Source: G963663525 sp963663525
GTDB lineage: Bacteria > Myxococcota_A > SURF-8 > G963663525
Length of the DNA stretch: 64,000 bases
Assembly (NCBI GenBank): GCA_963663525.2
Contig: CAXXHC010000001.1
Span: 2,666,001 to 2,730,000, forward strand
Direction: 5' to 3'
How positions within the stretch are numbered: the stretch's first letter is position 1; each line of letters begins with the position of its first letter. Under the pieces are notes generated by a model. That model was not told where the DNA came from and did no database searches. It worked only from the letters and a program-made list of their open reading frames with translations. This document shows positions 36,280 to 44,782 of the stretch, one piece after another. The translations under genes were made by a program, and so were the position numbers.

Positions 36280-36749
36280 CCCGATTGGACGGCCACTTCC
36301 TCAAACCCGGATCGATCCCTGCCGATCGTCTGGATCCAAGCATTCCGCTCGGCGGCGGCGCGCTGCCGGATGGCACGGTCACTCCGGCGAAATTGGCCGA
36401 AGGGCTGCTGCGCAAGTTTGTGGTGGTCCGCTGGGGTACAGCGCAGGATGGCGATCCCGGTGAAAAAACTCTGCCACTGCACCTTCGCGACTACCTCGAC
36501 AATCCGATTCCCGCCGCCCATGTGCTGCGACTGACCTGTGACGATCGCGCCACGCTGAGCGTCGGCGAGCATGGCCAAGCGCTTTCCGGTGCGGAGTCTG
36601 CCGACCTGATTGCCCGAACCGATGCTACGGGACAGCTTGACCTTGTGGTCCGCTGTTCCGAAACCGCCACCATTACATTGGCCGCCGGAGCCACGCAGGG
36701 AAGTCCTCTGCTGGATGCGACGGCCTTGTTGGATGTGAATTTTGCCTAA
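36276..36749 (+). CDS. Ig-like phage structural protein (copy A)
   Basis: 157 residues, ATGA overlap with the upstream gene. The N-terminal 45 residues are a proline-rich lead-in (ALPDGTVTPAKLAEG) common in phage surface proteins. The C-terminal 75 residues form a beta domain (RLTCDDRATLSVGEHGQALS ... ITLAAGATQGS) closely related to that of the next gene. Likely displayed on the head or tail. Confidence 0.6.
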   Translation: MTRLDGHFLKPGSIPADRLDPSIPLGGGALPDGTVTPAKLAEGLLRKFVVVRWGTAQDGDPGEKTLPLHLRDYLDNPIPAAHVLRLTCDDRATLSVGEHGQALSGAESADLIARTDATGQLDLVVRCSETATITLAAGATQGSPLLDATALLDVNFA

Positions 36750-36770
36750 CCCAAGACAAGGAGAATGACC

Positions 36771-37187
36771 ATGCCTATCGAAGACGCTGTTTCCCCCGTA
36801 CAGAAAGTGACCATGGATGAGATGGCCCAGGAGTTCGCCGATCGCTTCGCCATTTTGACCTTCGGGACTCCCGGAGCGGAAACGGACGACACGATTGCCG
36901 TCCAGATCCAACTCAAGAATGCGCTGATGGAGGATCTTGCCGCCAAAGAGCGCATCCGCCTGACCTGTACCGCCGGAGCCGAGTTGAGCCTCGCCGATGG
37001 TGGCAACGGAGTCGTGCTTTCGGGCGACGGAACCGAAGACATGATTCTCGAAACCGATGAAACCACCGGAACCTTCGACCTGGAAGTGGACTATACCGGG
37101 ACCGGTACCGTCACGGTGGTCGGTGGTGCCACGCAGGGTTCGGGATTTGTCCATTGCGGCGAATCGCTGGATCTGACTTTCGCGTAA
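36771..37187 (+). CDS. Ig-like phage structural protein (copy B)
   Basis: 138 residues from ATG 36771, chosen because AAGGAG is seven bases away (ATG 36765 is too close). The C-terminal domain (RLTCTAGAELSLADGGNGVV ... VTVVGGATQGSG ... LDLTFA) aligns with copy A and indicates tandem duplication and divergence. A terminator-like hairpin follows. Confidence 0.6.
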   Translation: MPIEDAVSPVQKVTMDEMAQEFADRFAILTFGTPGAETDDTIAVQIQLKNALMEDLAAKERIRLTCTAGAELSLADGGNGVVLSGDGTEDMILETDETTGTFDLEVDYTGTGTVTVVGGATQGSGFVHCGESLDLTFA

Positions 37188-37195
37188 TCGTGAAT

Positions 37196-37240
37196 GGGGA
37201 CGGGGTTGTCTCCTTTGTGACAACCTTGTCCCTTTATTTG
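37196..37240 (+). terminator. Hairpin terminator
   Basis: GGGAC...GGTTGTC pairs with GACAACC...GTCCC across a short loop and is followed by TTTATTT. It lies in the 63-base gap between two plus-strand genes and could lower expression of the connector and tail genes relative to the head genes. Confidence 0.7.
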
Positions 37241-37250
37241 GAGGACAACG

Positions 37251-37466
37251 ATGGTCACGATTACCAACCAACTCGATACCTGCCTCGTGGTGCCGGACGG
37301 CGTTTGCGACCATGTTGCGTTAACGCTCATGCCGAAGGAAACAATACGGCTGAAAGACCTCACCAAGCCCATTCAAGACGCCGAGAAAAAGGGGATGTTG
37401 AAGATTTCTTATCCGACGACGGTGAAGAGTACCAAGACCAAAGCGGTCAAGAAACCCAAGGAGTAA
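37251..37466 (+). CDS. Small hypothetical phage protein
   Basis: 71 residues, GGAGG RBS. A beta-rich head (ITNQLDTCLVVPDG) and a Lys-rich tail (VKSTKTKAVKKPKE). Small proteins like this are frequent between capsid and connector genes. No known function. Confidence 0.6.
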   Translation: MVTITNQLDTCLVVPDGVCDHVALTLMPKETIRLKDLTKPIQDAEKKGMLKISYPTTVKSTKTKAVKKPKE

Positions 37467-37470
37467 TCCC

Positions 37471-37911
37471 GTGTTGGACGTGCTGGTAGCCGACATTCTG
37501 GCAGATTTTACCGATGAGACGGGCGAAACGCTTGCTCCGGAAGCATTTATCCGTCGTCAGGCGGAGCGGGCTTTGCCCGTAGTCGCGGGAGATCTCGCCG
37601 TGGCTTATGAGCTCACGAATGATGAAATATCCCCGGATATGCCGGGCGATCATCGTGAACTCTGGGTCATGCAGATAAAAATCCTGCTTTGTCGAACGTT
37701 GCGAGCCCAGGCCGCGACTCGTGTGAGTTTCTCCTCCGGAGACAAGAAAATGGATCGGTCGAAAGAAGCGTCGCATTGGGCTGCGTTGGAGAAAGATCTG
37801 GCAAATGAGTACGTCACCCGCATCCAACGCATCAACCCGGCTGCCGACGAAACCCTCATTCACCTGAACATCCGTCCACGGATCTACACCCAGAACCGGC
37901 GGAATTTCTAA
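37471..37911 (+). CDS. Head-tail connector-like protein
   Basis: 146 residues, GTG start, AAGGAG upstream. All-helical N-terminus (DVLVADILADFTDETGETL) with ELWVMQIKILLCRTLRAQAA and a C-terminal RIQRINPAAD. This matches the helical adaptor proteins (gp6/gp15 class) that bind the portal. Placement between capsid and closure genes supports it. Confidence 0.6.
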   Translation: MLDVLVADILADFTDETGETLAPEAFIRRQAERALPVVAGDLAVAYELTNDEISPDMPGDHRELWVMQIKILLCRTLRAQAATRVSFSSGDKKMDRSKEASHWAALEKDLANEYVTRIQRINPAADETLIHLNIRPRIYTQNRRNF

Positions 37912-37925
37912 ACGGAGAATCAACC

Positions 37926-38492
37926 ATGGAAAGCAAGATCAAACTCGATCCTTTCACCTACGGCAAATGGGATGTCGTCACCACCTTGGTGCAACTCGCC
38001 ACCGTCGTGGCCGGTATTGTTCTCGCGTTGGACGGCAATACCGCCGGTCTGTTGGCGCTCGGAGCCCTGGCGGGCGGTGGTAAAGGCACATTGGTCGGCG
38101 ATATTCTCAAAAAGGTCGCCGAAGAGATGAGTAAGCCGAATCCGAAAAAACGTAGCGGTTTCATACGTTTACCTCTGCTCGTCGTCCTCATCACCGTTGG
38201 TTTGGCAATGGTTGGCTGCGGCGTCGACAAACAATTCGTCCTCGATTCGCGCCAAGCCATCCTCACTCAAGCTGGAGATTACCTGATGGGCTGCCAGCAG
38301 GCGACCATCGCTCCGGCATTTTCCGTCGATTGGAACGACAACGTGAGCTACGGCGGCGGAGTATTCGCGGGTTGCGAAGTCGAAGGCCGCATTCTGCGTT
38401 TTCATTGCGAAGCGCTCCAAAATGACGAAACCGGCAAACCCCGCATGAACTGCGAGCCGTTGTCGATCTGGCATCGTGAGGAAAGCCCATGA
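37926..38492 (+). CDS. Membrane protein with internal lipobox, possible lysis-related
   Basis: 188 residues. One membrane segment at about 20-45 (LVQLATVVAGIVLALDG), a basic linker, and a second segment at about 82-100 (LPLLVVLITVGLAMVGCG) ending in a lipobox-like VGC. The C-terminal 85 residues are soluble, with four further cysteines. It looks like a holin-like piece joined to a lipoprotein or spanin-like piece; either half is an inference. An internal start before the second segment is not obvious. Confidence 0.5.
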   Translation: MESKIKLDPFTYGKWDVVTTLVQLATVVAGIVLALDGNTAGLLALGALAGGGKGTLVGDILKKVAEEMSKPNPKKRSGFIRLPLLVVLITVGLAMVGCGVDKQFVLDSRQAILTQAGDYLMGCQQATIAPAFSVDWNDNVSYGGGVFAGCEVEGRILRFHCEALQNDETGKPRMNCEPLSIWHREESP

Positions 38493-38857
38493 AGGATCGA
38501 CAGCGCCGTCAGATGAACGATGATGTGGCCTGGCTGATTCGTCAGTCCGGTGTTTCGGCCCGCGTGTTTCGCCCGGAACGGGAGGATTCTTTCTTCGGTT
38601 CCCACGAAATCCGCGAGACTGAAATCGCCGACATCCCCATCGACATCAAGGCGTTGTCGCCCAAGGATCTGGCCGAGATCGGAGCCGATGCTGCCGCCAG
38701 TGTCCTGCCCGATTCGGGAGTGTTGGAGTCCGACATCCTCGAAATTGATGGCCTGCGCTACCGGGTCACCGAGGTCAAACCACAAAACAGTTTTGGTGCG
38801 TGTACTCATCTCGATCTGCATCTGGAGTTGGAAAAACGGGAGGCGAACGATGCGTAG
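38489..38857 (+). CDS. Head closure (stopper)-like protein
   Basis: 122 residues, ATGA overlap with the gene before. The C-terminal half (SDILEIDGLRYRVTEVKP, CTHLDLHLELEKRE) fits the small beta-barrel stopper proteins, which have a similar ending. It lies directly before the gp10-like gene, the standard order in siphoviruses and myoviruses. Confidence 0.6.
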   Translation: MKDRQRRQMNDDVAWLIRQSGVSARVFRPEREDSFFGSHEIRETEIADIPIDIKALSPKDLAEIGADAAASVLPDSGVLESDILEIDGLRYRVTEVKPQNSFGACTHLDLHLELEKREANDA

Positions 38858-39245
38858 AAAAAGCCATCTCGCCATGATCGAGATCGATTTTCGACAGATC
38901 GAACGATTGCAGAACGCATTGAAAGAAATGCCGGATCTGATCGCGGAAGAGCTAGGGCGTGCCGTTCGTGACCTGGTGCTGATCGTCGAAGCCAAGGCCA
39001 AAGAGCTGTGTCCGGTGGATACGGGAAAGCTGAGAGCCTCGATTACACCGGTGATTCAGAGTTGGGCGAAGGCCTTTGTCGGCACGAACACGCACTATGC
39101 CCCTTATGTCGAATACGGCACGAAGCACGCAGCAGCCCAACCTTTTCTGGAACCCGCCTTTCTGGAAGGAAAGAAGCAGGTCCGCAAAGTGTTCGGCAAG
39201 GCCATCCGGCGGGCCATTGCCCGCTATGAACGGAGGGCACGATGA
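38850..39245 (+). CDS. HK97 gp10-like tail completion protein
   Basis: 131 residues from ATG 38850, GGGAGG RBS. Shows VEAKAKELCPVDTGKLRASI, APYVEYGTKH and AQPFLEPAF, the hallmark of the HK97 gp10/neck family that joins head and tail. It overlaps both neighbours by 4-8 bases. Confidence 0.85.
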   Translation: MRRKSHLAMIEIDFRQIERLQNALKEMPDLIAEELGRAVRDLVLIVEAKAKELCPVDTGKLRASITPVIQSWAKAFVGTNTHYAPYVEYGTKHAAAQPFLEPAFLEGKKQVRKVFGKAIRRAIARYERRAR

Positions 39246-39805
39246 GCGGATCGTTGCCACGCGCCATCGGTCATTGGGCCGCCATGCAGGTGGACTCTTT
39301 GCATGTTTTTGCGAATAGCCTGGCCAATCGCAACCACCGATACCCGGAACTCGTCGTCACCCCACTGTCTCACGATACCCAGCCGATGGGCTGCGGAAAG
39401 ACGGACTATGTGGTGCGCGATGCGGGAAACGGGGTTGTGCAAAAAACCGGAAAGATGGGGGTGAATGCCGTCAGCTATCGTTTGACCGTCACGTCTCCTT
39501 CCGATCGGCAGAACAACGGCCAGGAAATCGTGGAAAACATCATCGAAAACCTGGAAAAAGCAGCTCTGAAGACTTGGCTTTCGACAGATCCAATCCGTTT
39601 GACAGACCCGGAGACCGATCCTCCCACGGAATTTCCGCTGGACAGCCTAAAACCCATCGGTCGCCAAAGTATTCCGCCTGATCTTTCGGGCGAACCGTTT
39701 TTGTACCGCGCTGCGCTGACCTTGACCGCCCGACGCATCGTTCCCATCGAACGGGAGGTCGAGCACGTTATGGAGCGTATTTATGTCAACGAGGGCAATC
39801 CATGA
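39242..39805 (+). CDS. Tail terminator-like protein
   Basis: 187 residues. Between the gp10-like protein and the sheath gene; it has YRLTVTSPSDRQNNGQEIVENI and FLYRAALTLTARRIVP, resembling phage proteins that end the tail tube. Family not certain, position strongly suggestive. Confidence 0.6.
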   Translation: MSGSLPRAIGHWAAMQVDSLHVFANSLANRNHRYPELVVTPLSHDTQPMGCGKTDYVVRDAGNGVVQKTGKMGVNAVSYRLTVTSPSDRQNNGQEIVENIIENLEKAALKTWLSTDPIRLTDPETDPPTEFPLDSLKPIGRQSIPPDLSGEPFLYRAALTLTARRIVPIEREVEHVMERIYVNEGNP

Positions 39806-40173
39806 GCGAAAACAAGAAAAAACCCGACGATACGCCGAAAGCCGATTCGAAAGAAAAAGCGAAGGATAAAACCAAATCCGGGAATCTATCCGCTGCAGAG
39901 ACGAAAAAGCAGGATACGAAGACGAATCCTGTCTCCGTACATTCGGTTCCGAAGTCCAACACCCCTCGCAAAAAGCGTGGTGGTTTGCTCGGAAAACGCA
40001 CGAAACGCCTGAATTTTCCTATTGAAACACTGGCTCGGCGTACCGGGACCGATGCCGTCACGCTGGGTGCCCTGCGCGTAGCCTACGGCTGGACGAAGCA
40101 AACCCGGCTGTCTCAGAAAGAATTCTTACGCCTGGTGGACGCCTGGCTCAAACGACCGGTGAAGGAGGCATAG
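39802..40173 (+). CDS. Hypothetical Lys-rich phage protein
   Basis: 123 residues. The first 70 are Lys/Asp/Ser-rich and probably disordered; the last 50 form a helical domain (ALRVAYGWTKQTRLSQKEFL). ATGA overlap with the terminator-like gene and 0 gap to the sheath gene. Unknown role, perhaps a tail assembly helper. Confidence 0.55.
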   Translation: MSENKKKPDDTPKADSKEKAKDKTKSGNLSAAETKKQDTKTNPVSVHSVPKSNTPRKKRGGLLGKRTKRLNFPIETLARRTGTDAVTLGALRVAYGWTKQTRLSQKEFLRLVDAWLKRPVKEA

Positions 40174-42465
40174 ATGACGACCCCACGCATCATTCCCGAC
40201 GCCTATACCGAGTACGAAGACGGTCATCTCGGCGTCATTCCGGCCTCGCTAGCCAACGTGGAAGCCAAAATCGGTCCTGCCGAGAGCGGTCAACCGAACA
40301 AAATGGTTACCCTCGCCGGTCCGGATGCGAAAAAACAGGCGAAAACCATCTTTCAGGGTGGTCCGCTGCTCCAGGCCATCGAGGCCGCCTTCGATGCAGG
40401 CAGCACGCGCATTCATGCCTGCCGCATCGGCTCGGCCATTCGGGCGCAACGTACCGTGAAAAATATCCTGGGCGTCGATACACTTCGCATTCAATCCGAG
40501 TACGGCTCCCAGGGCAACAACCATTGGCTCAACATCAGCCACGAGCTGAACGACGTGCCGACCGGATACCTGGTCCTGATCGAAGGGTCGCTGCCGGAAA
40601 TGCCGCATCGGGTGGTATTTTACAACTCCAGCTTGACCCAGACCCAGGAAATTCAGCTGCCCGCCGAAATCAATCAGGTGGTGGATATCGCCGCCAATCC
40701 CATTTTCGAGCAGATGACGACGATCGAACACGGGTTTGCGGTACTGGGACTCACCGATACTGCAATCGCCAAAATCTGGTTTTTCAATCCGAGCGGCACG
40801 GTGATTCCCGGAGATATTATCGATCTGACCGCCATTTTGGATCCGGAGGAGCAGGTTCGCGGGTTGGACAGTTTTGATGGCGACGACATCATTCTCTGTA
40901 CCGACCAGCGCCTGATCGAAATCGATCTGGAAGACACTTATCCACCCACGCCCGGTAGCTATTGGACCTTGTCCTACAGCGCGTTGGGCCTGGTGGATCC
41001 AGATATCGTCTCCACGGCCAGTTTGGAGAACCTGGCGGACCATGCCCAGGGGTTGGATCCCGATGACTACACGTTGATGCTGGATCGAACAGCGAAAATC
41101 GTCTACGCCATTGCGGACGATGACGAGCCCCCAGTCCTTTCCGGCCAGGTCAGCCTCGCCTCGTTGATTCCCACCGGCACGCCGGAAAAGCTGTCCTATC
41201 ACTTCTTTAGCGGCAACCTGATGCTGCTGGTGCGCGAAGACGATGAAAGCTGCCGTCTCGTGGAGATCGCGGTGGATTGGGAAGCCGATCCTTCTCCAAC
41301 CGCGACCTTGATTGACGAAACGTCGGTTCCCAATGGATCCAGCGGGTTGCACAACATCATCGAAGACATGTTGGGAACGAGTTTTGCCACATTGCAGGAT
41401 CGCAACGTTTCGCCTGCCACCGAACGCGTGTACGAGGGCCAGGGAAATTTGCTGTCGATGACTTCGAATCTGGCGGCGGCCATTAACGCTGGCGATGTCT
41501 ACGTGGCGGAACTGCTGACCAGTCCGGCTTTTATCCTCATGCCCAGCGAAAACGACGAAGAAGAAGTCGATTCGGCTTGGTTCGATGTTTTTCAAAATGG
41601 TTCTGGTGATGGCGAACCCACGAATGCCGACTATCTGGCAGGTTTGGAAGCCACGAAAGCCAAGACCGATACCTCCTGGATTCATGCGGTGGGAGCAACC
41701 ACCGAGTCTCTGTGGACCGCCGTTCTGCTGCATTGCGACGAAATGGCGGAAGATCATCATGCCGAGCGTTTTGCCATTTTGGAAACGCCGGAGTTCGAGA
41801 GCGATTTCGAGGAAGGCAGCGCAGAGTACCTGGCCGATTTGCAGGAGTACGTGGATGCAATCGTCACGCGTATGGCCATGGTGGGCGATCGCAATGCCTG
41901 TATCTTCGCCGGTGGCGCGGAGTTTTTGGATTCCGATGGCGATGAGAATCTTTTTTCTATTGTGTCCGCCTGTGGTGGAACGATGGCCGGACTCGAAGTG
42001 CAGAAATCGCTGATCAATAAACCGGTGAAAGGCGTGCTGCGGCTGGTTCCGGAGTTTCCACCGGGGCATATCCAGACCTTGATCCAGAATCGCGTCAATT
42101 GCCTGCGTTTCAAACCAGGTCGGGGGTTCATCCTTGCGCATTCGCTGACGGCGGCGGCGGAAGGCTCGGATTACTCGCGGGTCAACGATCTACGTGCAGT
42201 CTACTACGGCTCCAAAGCGGCACGAGACGCCGCGCAACCCTATGTGGGTGAAGAAAACGACCGCGCAGGTGAAGGGTTACGAAAACTCGAATCCGCCATG
42301 GCCCGACCACTCGAACAAATGCGGGATGCAGGCCAGATCGACGATTTCGAGTTGAGTGCAGTCAGCACCGAGCAGGATCGACTGTTGGGTGACGTCTACG
42401 TGTCGCTGGGTATTCAGCCGCGTCGGGCGATGGAGATGATCTACACCACCGTGTACCTGAAATAG
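40174..42465 (+). CDS. Contractile tail sheath protein
   Basis: 763 residues. The N-terminus (LANVEAKIGPAESG, then KTIFQGGPLLQAIEAAFDAGS) and the C-terminal handshake region (NRVNCLRFKPGRGFILAHSLT, DDFELSAVSTEQDRLLGDVYVS and IQPRRAMEMIYTTVYLK) match the phage sheath fold. It defines the prophage as myovirus-like. The central part is enlarged and acidic, probably a surface domain. Intact frame. Confidence 0.85.
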   Translation: MTTPRIIPDAYTEYEDGHLGVIPASLANVEAKIGPAESGQPNKMVTLAGPDAKKQAKTIFQGGPLLQAIEAAFDAGSTRIHACRIGSAIRAQRTVKNILGVDTLRIQSEYGSQGNNHWLNISHELNDVPTGYLVLIEGSLPEMPHRVVFYNSSLTQTQEIQLPAEINQVVDIAANPIFEQMTTIEHGFAVLGLTDTAIAKIWFFNPSGTVIPGDIIDLTAILDPEEQVRGLDSFDGDDIILCTDQRLIEIDLEDTYPPTPGSYWTLSYSALGLVDPDIVSTASLENLADHAQGLDPDDYTLMLDRTAKIVYAIADDDEPPVLSGQVSLASLIPTGTPEKLSYHFFSGNLMLLVREDDESCRLVEIAVDWEADPSPTATLIDETSVPNGSSGLHNIIEDMLGTSFATLQDRNVSPATERVYEGQGNLLSMTSNLAAAINAGDVYVAELLTSPAFILMPSENDEEEVDSAWFDVFQNGSGDGEPTNADYLAGLEATKAKTDTSWIHAVGATTESLWTAVLLHCDEMAEDHHAERFAILETPEFESDFEEGSAEYLADLQEYVDAIVTRMAMVGDRNACIFAGGAEFLDSDGDENLFSIVSACGGTMAGLEVQKSLINKPVKGVLRLVPEFPPGHIQTLIQNRVNCLRFKPGRGFILAHSLTAAAEGSDYSRVNDLRAVYYGSKAARDAAQPYVGEENDRAGEGLRKLESAMARPLEQMRDAGQIDDFELSAVSTEQDRLLGDVYVSLGIQPRRAMEMIYTTVYLK

Positions 42466-42490
42466 CACAGAACCTGTGAGGAGATAAACC

Positions 42491-42967
42491 ATGTCGCAAG
42501 AAGGGTTTATTCAAGGCAGCCAGGGCGAGGAAATCAGTCTTCTCGTCGATGGCATCAAAGTCATGGCGTTGCAGAATCTTTCCTGGAAAGCGAGTCAGTC
42601 GAAATCCGTGATTCGCGGTGCGGGATACCGCAAACCCCACGCCATGGGTCGCGGTCCAAAAGACTATGAACTCGACTTCGAGGTCAAGGAACTCAACAAG
42701 GCCATCCTCGAAGAAGCGGTCAATAGCCCGCGTTCCCGCGAGGTCCAGATCAAGAAGTTTGTCGTTGGCGACCAGGAGTTTACCGACCTGCTGGATCTTC
42801 GCAACTGCACGATCCTGATTGTCTATCCACCGAAAAACAACGCTACGCGCATCATTCGTTTTCTGGGATTCGAGTTTACCGATGTCGAAGGCGGCTTCTC
42901 CGTGGATGACGAGGCGGTGGGACGCAAACTTTCCGGTCTCGCCATGGATGCCGAAGGCCTGGTGTAA
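42491..42967 (+). CDS. Tail tube protein
   Basis: 158 residues, GAGGAG RBS. GSQGEEISLLVDGIKVMALQNL and RGPKDYELDFEVKELNKAIL, then a C-terminal beta segment (IIRFLGFEFTDVEGGF), agree with myovirus tube proteins. It always follows the sheath gene, as here. Confidence 0.8.
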   Translation: MSQEGFIQGSQGEEISLLVDGIKVMALQNLSWKASQSKSVIRGAGYRKPHAMGRGPKDYELDFEVKELNKAILEEAVNSPRSREVQIKKFVVGDQEFTDLLDLRNCTILIVYPPKNNATRIIRFLGFEFTDVEGGFSVDDEAVGRKLSGLAMDAEGLV

Positions 42968-42978
42968 GGAGAAACGAA

Positions 42979-43209
42979 ATGTGCAGCCAGCAACCCGATG
43001 GAACCATTCAGACCTGCGCTAGCCATGATGAGTTGGTACAGCTCACCGAACGCCTGGCACAGTCGGTGGAGCAGCTTTCCACCCGTGTCATCGAGTTGGA
43101 AAAAACGATCAAGCTGCTTCGCAACGCGGCATTCCTCCTGATCGGCGTCATGCTCGGCACGGGCGCGCTGCAAATCAAGGAAGTGCTGGTGCTGCTCGGA
43201 GGTGTCTGA
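42979..43209 (+). CDS. XhlA-like coiled-coil membrane protein
   Basis: 76 residues: a coiled coil (HDELVQLTERLAQSVEQL) then one membrane helix (AAFLLIGVMLGTGALQI). This is the build of XhlA-type lysis partners. It stands next to the endolysin-like gene and shares a base overlap with it. Confidence 0.6.
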   Translation: MCSQQPDGTIQTCASHDELVQLTERLAQSVEQLSTRVIELEKTIKLLRNAAFLLIGVMLGTGALQIKEVLVLLGGV

Positions 43210-43592
43210 TGGGCGATCTGAGCCGAAATTTTAGCACATGGGAATTTCGTTGTCCTTGTGGGTGTGGGGAAGTACGAGTTGATCCTCGATTGATCGAAGC
43301 TCTGCAAATCCTTCGTGATCGTATCGGTCTTCCCATCTCCATAAGTTCTGGAATTCGCTGCCGAATGCATAACCGCGACGTGGGTGGCGTCCCGGACAGT
43401 CAACATCTGCTGGGTCGTGCCGCCGACATTGTCGTGCAAGGGCTGCATCCGGATTGTGTCGCGGCTATCGCTGAAACCATTCCTGCATTTTCAAACGGCG
43501 GCATCGGTCGTTACGACGATTTTACCCACCTGGACGTGCGCGAAGACGGCCCCAAACGGTGGGACGAACGAAAGGAAAAAACACATGTCTGA
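43209..43592 (+). CDS. M15A-type peptidase, candidate endolysin
   Basis: 127 residues. SSGIRCRMHNRDVGG, SQHLLGRAADIVV and FTHLDVRE supply the zinc-binding His, Asp and His of peptidase M15A. It would cleave peptide stems of murein in lysis, or serve at the tail tip. No signal peptide, so a holin-like partner is needed. Confidence 0.8.
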   Translation: MGDLSRNFSTWEFRCPCGCGEVRVDPRLIEALQILRDRIGLPISISSGIRCRMHNRDVGGVPDSQHLLGRAADIVVQGLHPDCVAAIAETIPAFSNGGIGRYDDFTHLDVREDGPKRWDERKEKTHV

Positions 43593-43920
43593 ATCGATCG
43601 AAATCAGTGTACGTCAAATCGCCGAGCATCTCCGCGCAGATAACCCCAAATTGAAACTTTTTCAGATCATGATCCCCGGTCGCGAGGATGAGGTTTTTCT
43701 GGCGCGCAAAGCCAGTTGGTCCGAGTACAAATCGCTGATCGGTGCGGTGAAAGACGAGGCCGAAGCCAACGAGATCCTCGTGCAGAAATTTCTCATGCAT
43801 CCCAAGCCCGACTTCGAGGCCATGCAGACCGAATGGGAACCGGGCCTGGTGGTCACGCTCGCCCAGCAGATCCAAAAAGGGCTCGGTTTCGTCCAGGGAG
43901 CGTCCCTAAAAAACGTATAG
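43585..43920 (+). CDS. Tail assembly chaperone, short form (G-like)
   Basis: 111 residues from ATG 43585, AAAGGA RBS. An alpha-helical protein (EISVRQIAEHLRADNPKL, KDEAEANEILVQKFLMHP) in the place of the tail chaperone between tube and tape measure. It ends in QGASLKNV just after the AAAAAAC slippery site. Confidence 0.7.
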   Translation: MSESIEISVRQIAEHLRADNPKLKLFQIMIPGREDEVFLARKASWSEYKSLIGAVKDEAEANEILVQKFLMHPKPDFEAMQTEWEPGLVVTLAQQIQKGLGFVQGASLKNV

Positions 43921-44123
43921 ATGCCGAGCGGATGTCCTGCCGCTCGGATGGATATCGGCAGATGCGAACCCTCATCTGCCACAGTTTTGGAGCCTACGAC
44001 TTTGAAAAAGTCGATGACCTCTCTGCGGACGAGTTCGCCGAATTGGCCGGGGCGGCCTTGTGGCTACGAGATGAGGAGGCGAAAGCGGTAAAAACCATCA
44101 AAAAGAAAGGACGGCAGCGCTAG
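43585..44123 (+). CDS. Tail assembly chaperone, -1 frameshift form (GT-like)
   Basis: If ribosomes slip -1 at A AAA AAC (43908-43914), translation continues as RIDAERMSCRSDGYRQMRTL to the stop at 44121-44123. This adds about 70 residues (YDFEKVDDLSADEFAELAGA and a Lys-rich end). The same arrangement is used by lambda and many other tailed phages to set tail length. The second frame has no well-placed start of its own before ATG 43962. Confidence 0.7.
43908..43914 (+). promoter_or_regulatory. Programmed -1 frameshift site AAAAAAC
   Basis: The heptamer fits X XXY YYZ in the correct frame (CTA AAA AAC). It lies six bases before the zero-frame TAG at 43918-43920, and the -1 frame is open for 200 bases beyond. 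A stimulatory stem-loop is plausible (GCCGAGCGGATGTCC region) but not certain. Confidence 0.75.
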
Positions 44124-44264
44124 ATGTCGGGAGGACTGAGCCATACCATCGGCGTGCTGGTCAAAGGTCACAATGCCCTGACCGCATCGCTGACGAAAGC
44201 GGAGCACTCGCTCACGTCCTTTCGTAAAACAGCGCTCGTGCTCGCAAATCTCCCGGGTTTTTGA
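44124..44264 (+). pseudogene. Tape measure protein, truncated after about 45 codons
   Basis: ATG follows the chaperone stop at once. LSHTIGVLVKGHNALTASLTK and AEHSLTSFRKTALVLAN look like the start of a tail tape measure protein, which should run for many hundred residues. The frame instead hits TGA at 44262-44264 in unrelated sequence. Everything expected downstream (tape measure, baseplate, fibres) is absent, so the prophage cannot make tails. Confidence 0.7.
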
Positions 44265-44782
44265 AAAAAGGAAACGAATACCCGAGGGGTAGGGTCTAAA
44301 ACGCCGGAGTGATATGATATCACTTAGGAACTCGTCACGGAGAGGTAGGTTTTTTTGGTCCGCCAAAAATGACCCTGAAATCGCATGTAAACCATCGTGA
44401 TCATTAAAGAATCTCCGGAAAATAGCCGGGTGGGACGGAAGGCTAAGGGGTCGAAGGTGAAGTGACTTAACTATTGGTAATTACAGAACTATCTCATTTC
44501 GAGAGGTAGGTGTTTTTTGCAAAAAAAAGCTACCTCTCTGGACCGCTTTTGACCACAGGCGTCTTTCCAGTTATATGATATCATTAATAAAAAAGGATTT
44601 TTTAAGCTGTCGAGAGGGTCGTGTAAATTTTGACTCGTTTTTTGACGGGCCGGGTACATTTTTTAGGCTCGATTTGACAAATATCTGTCAAAAAATTTTA
44701 GGTGACAAAAAGTATAAAAACATGTCAGTAAGAAAAAATTGGATTTCTGCTATTTCGGAAAAATGAGGGGGGACATGAATTT
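44265..44782. other. Gene-free junction with palindromes and a direct repeat
   Basis: About 520 bases of mostly AT-rich DNA with no credible gene. It contains GTGATATGATATCAC (44309-44323), ATGATATCAT (44575-44584), GAGAGGTAG at 44340-44348 and again at 44501-44509. The latter pairs with CTACCTCTC at 44530-44538 around a T-run/A-run palindrome. This may be the end of the element that broke the phage, or the 3' regulatory region of the convergent cargo operon. Confidence 0.5.

Noticed and set aside
40249..42141. 630-codon minus-strand frame opposite the sheath gene
   Set aside because: Same reason; the sheath protein is well supported.
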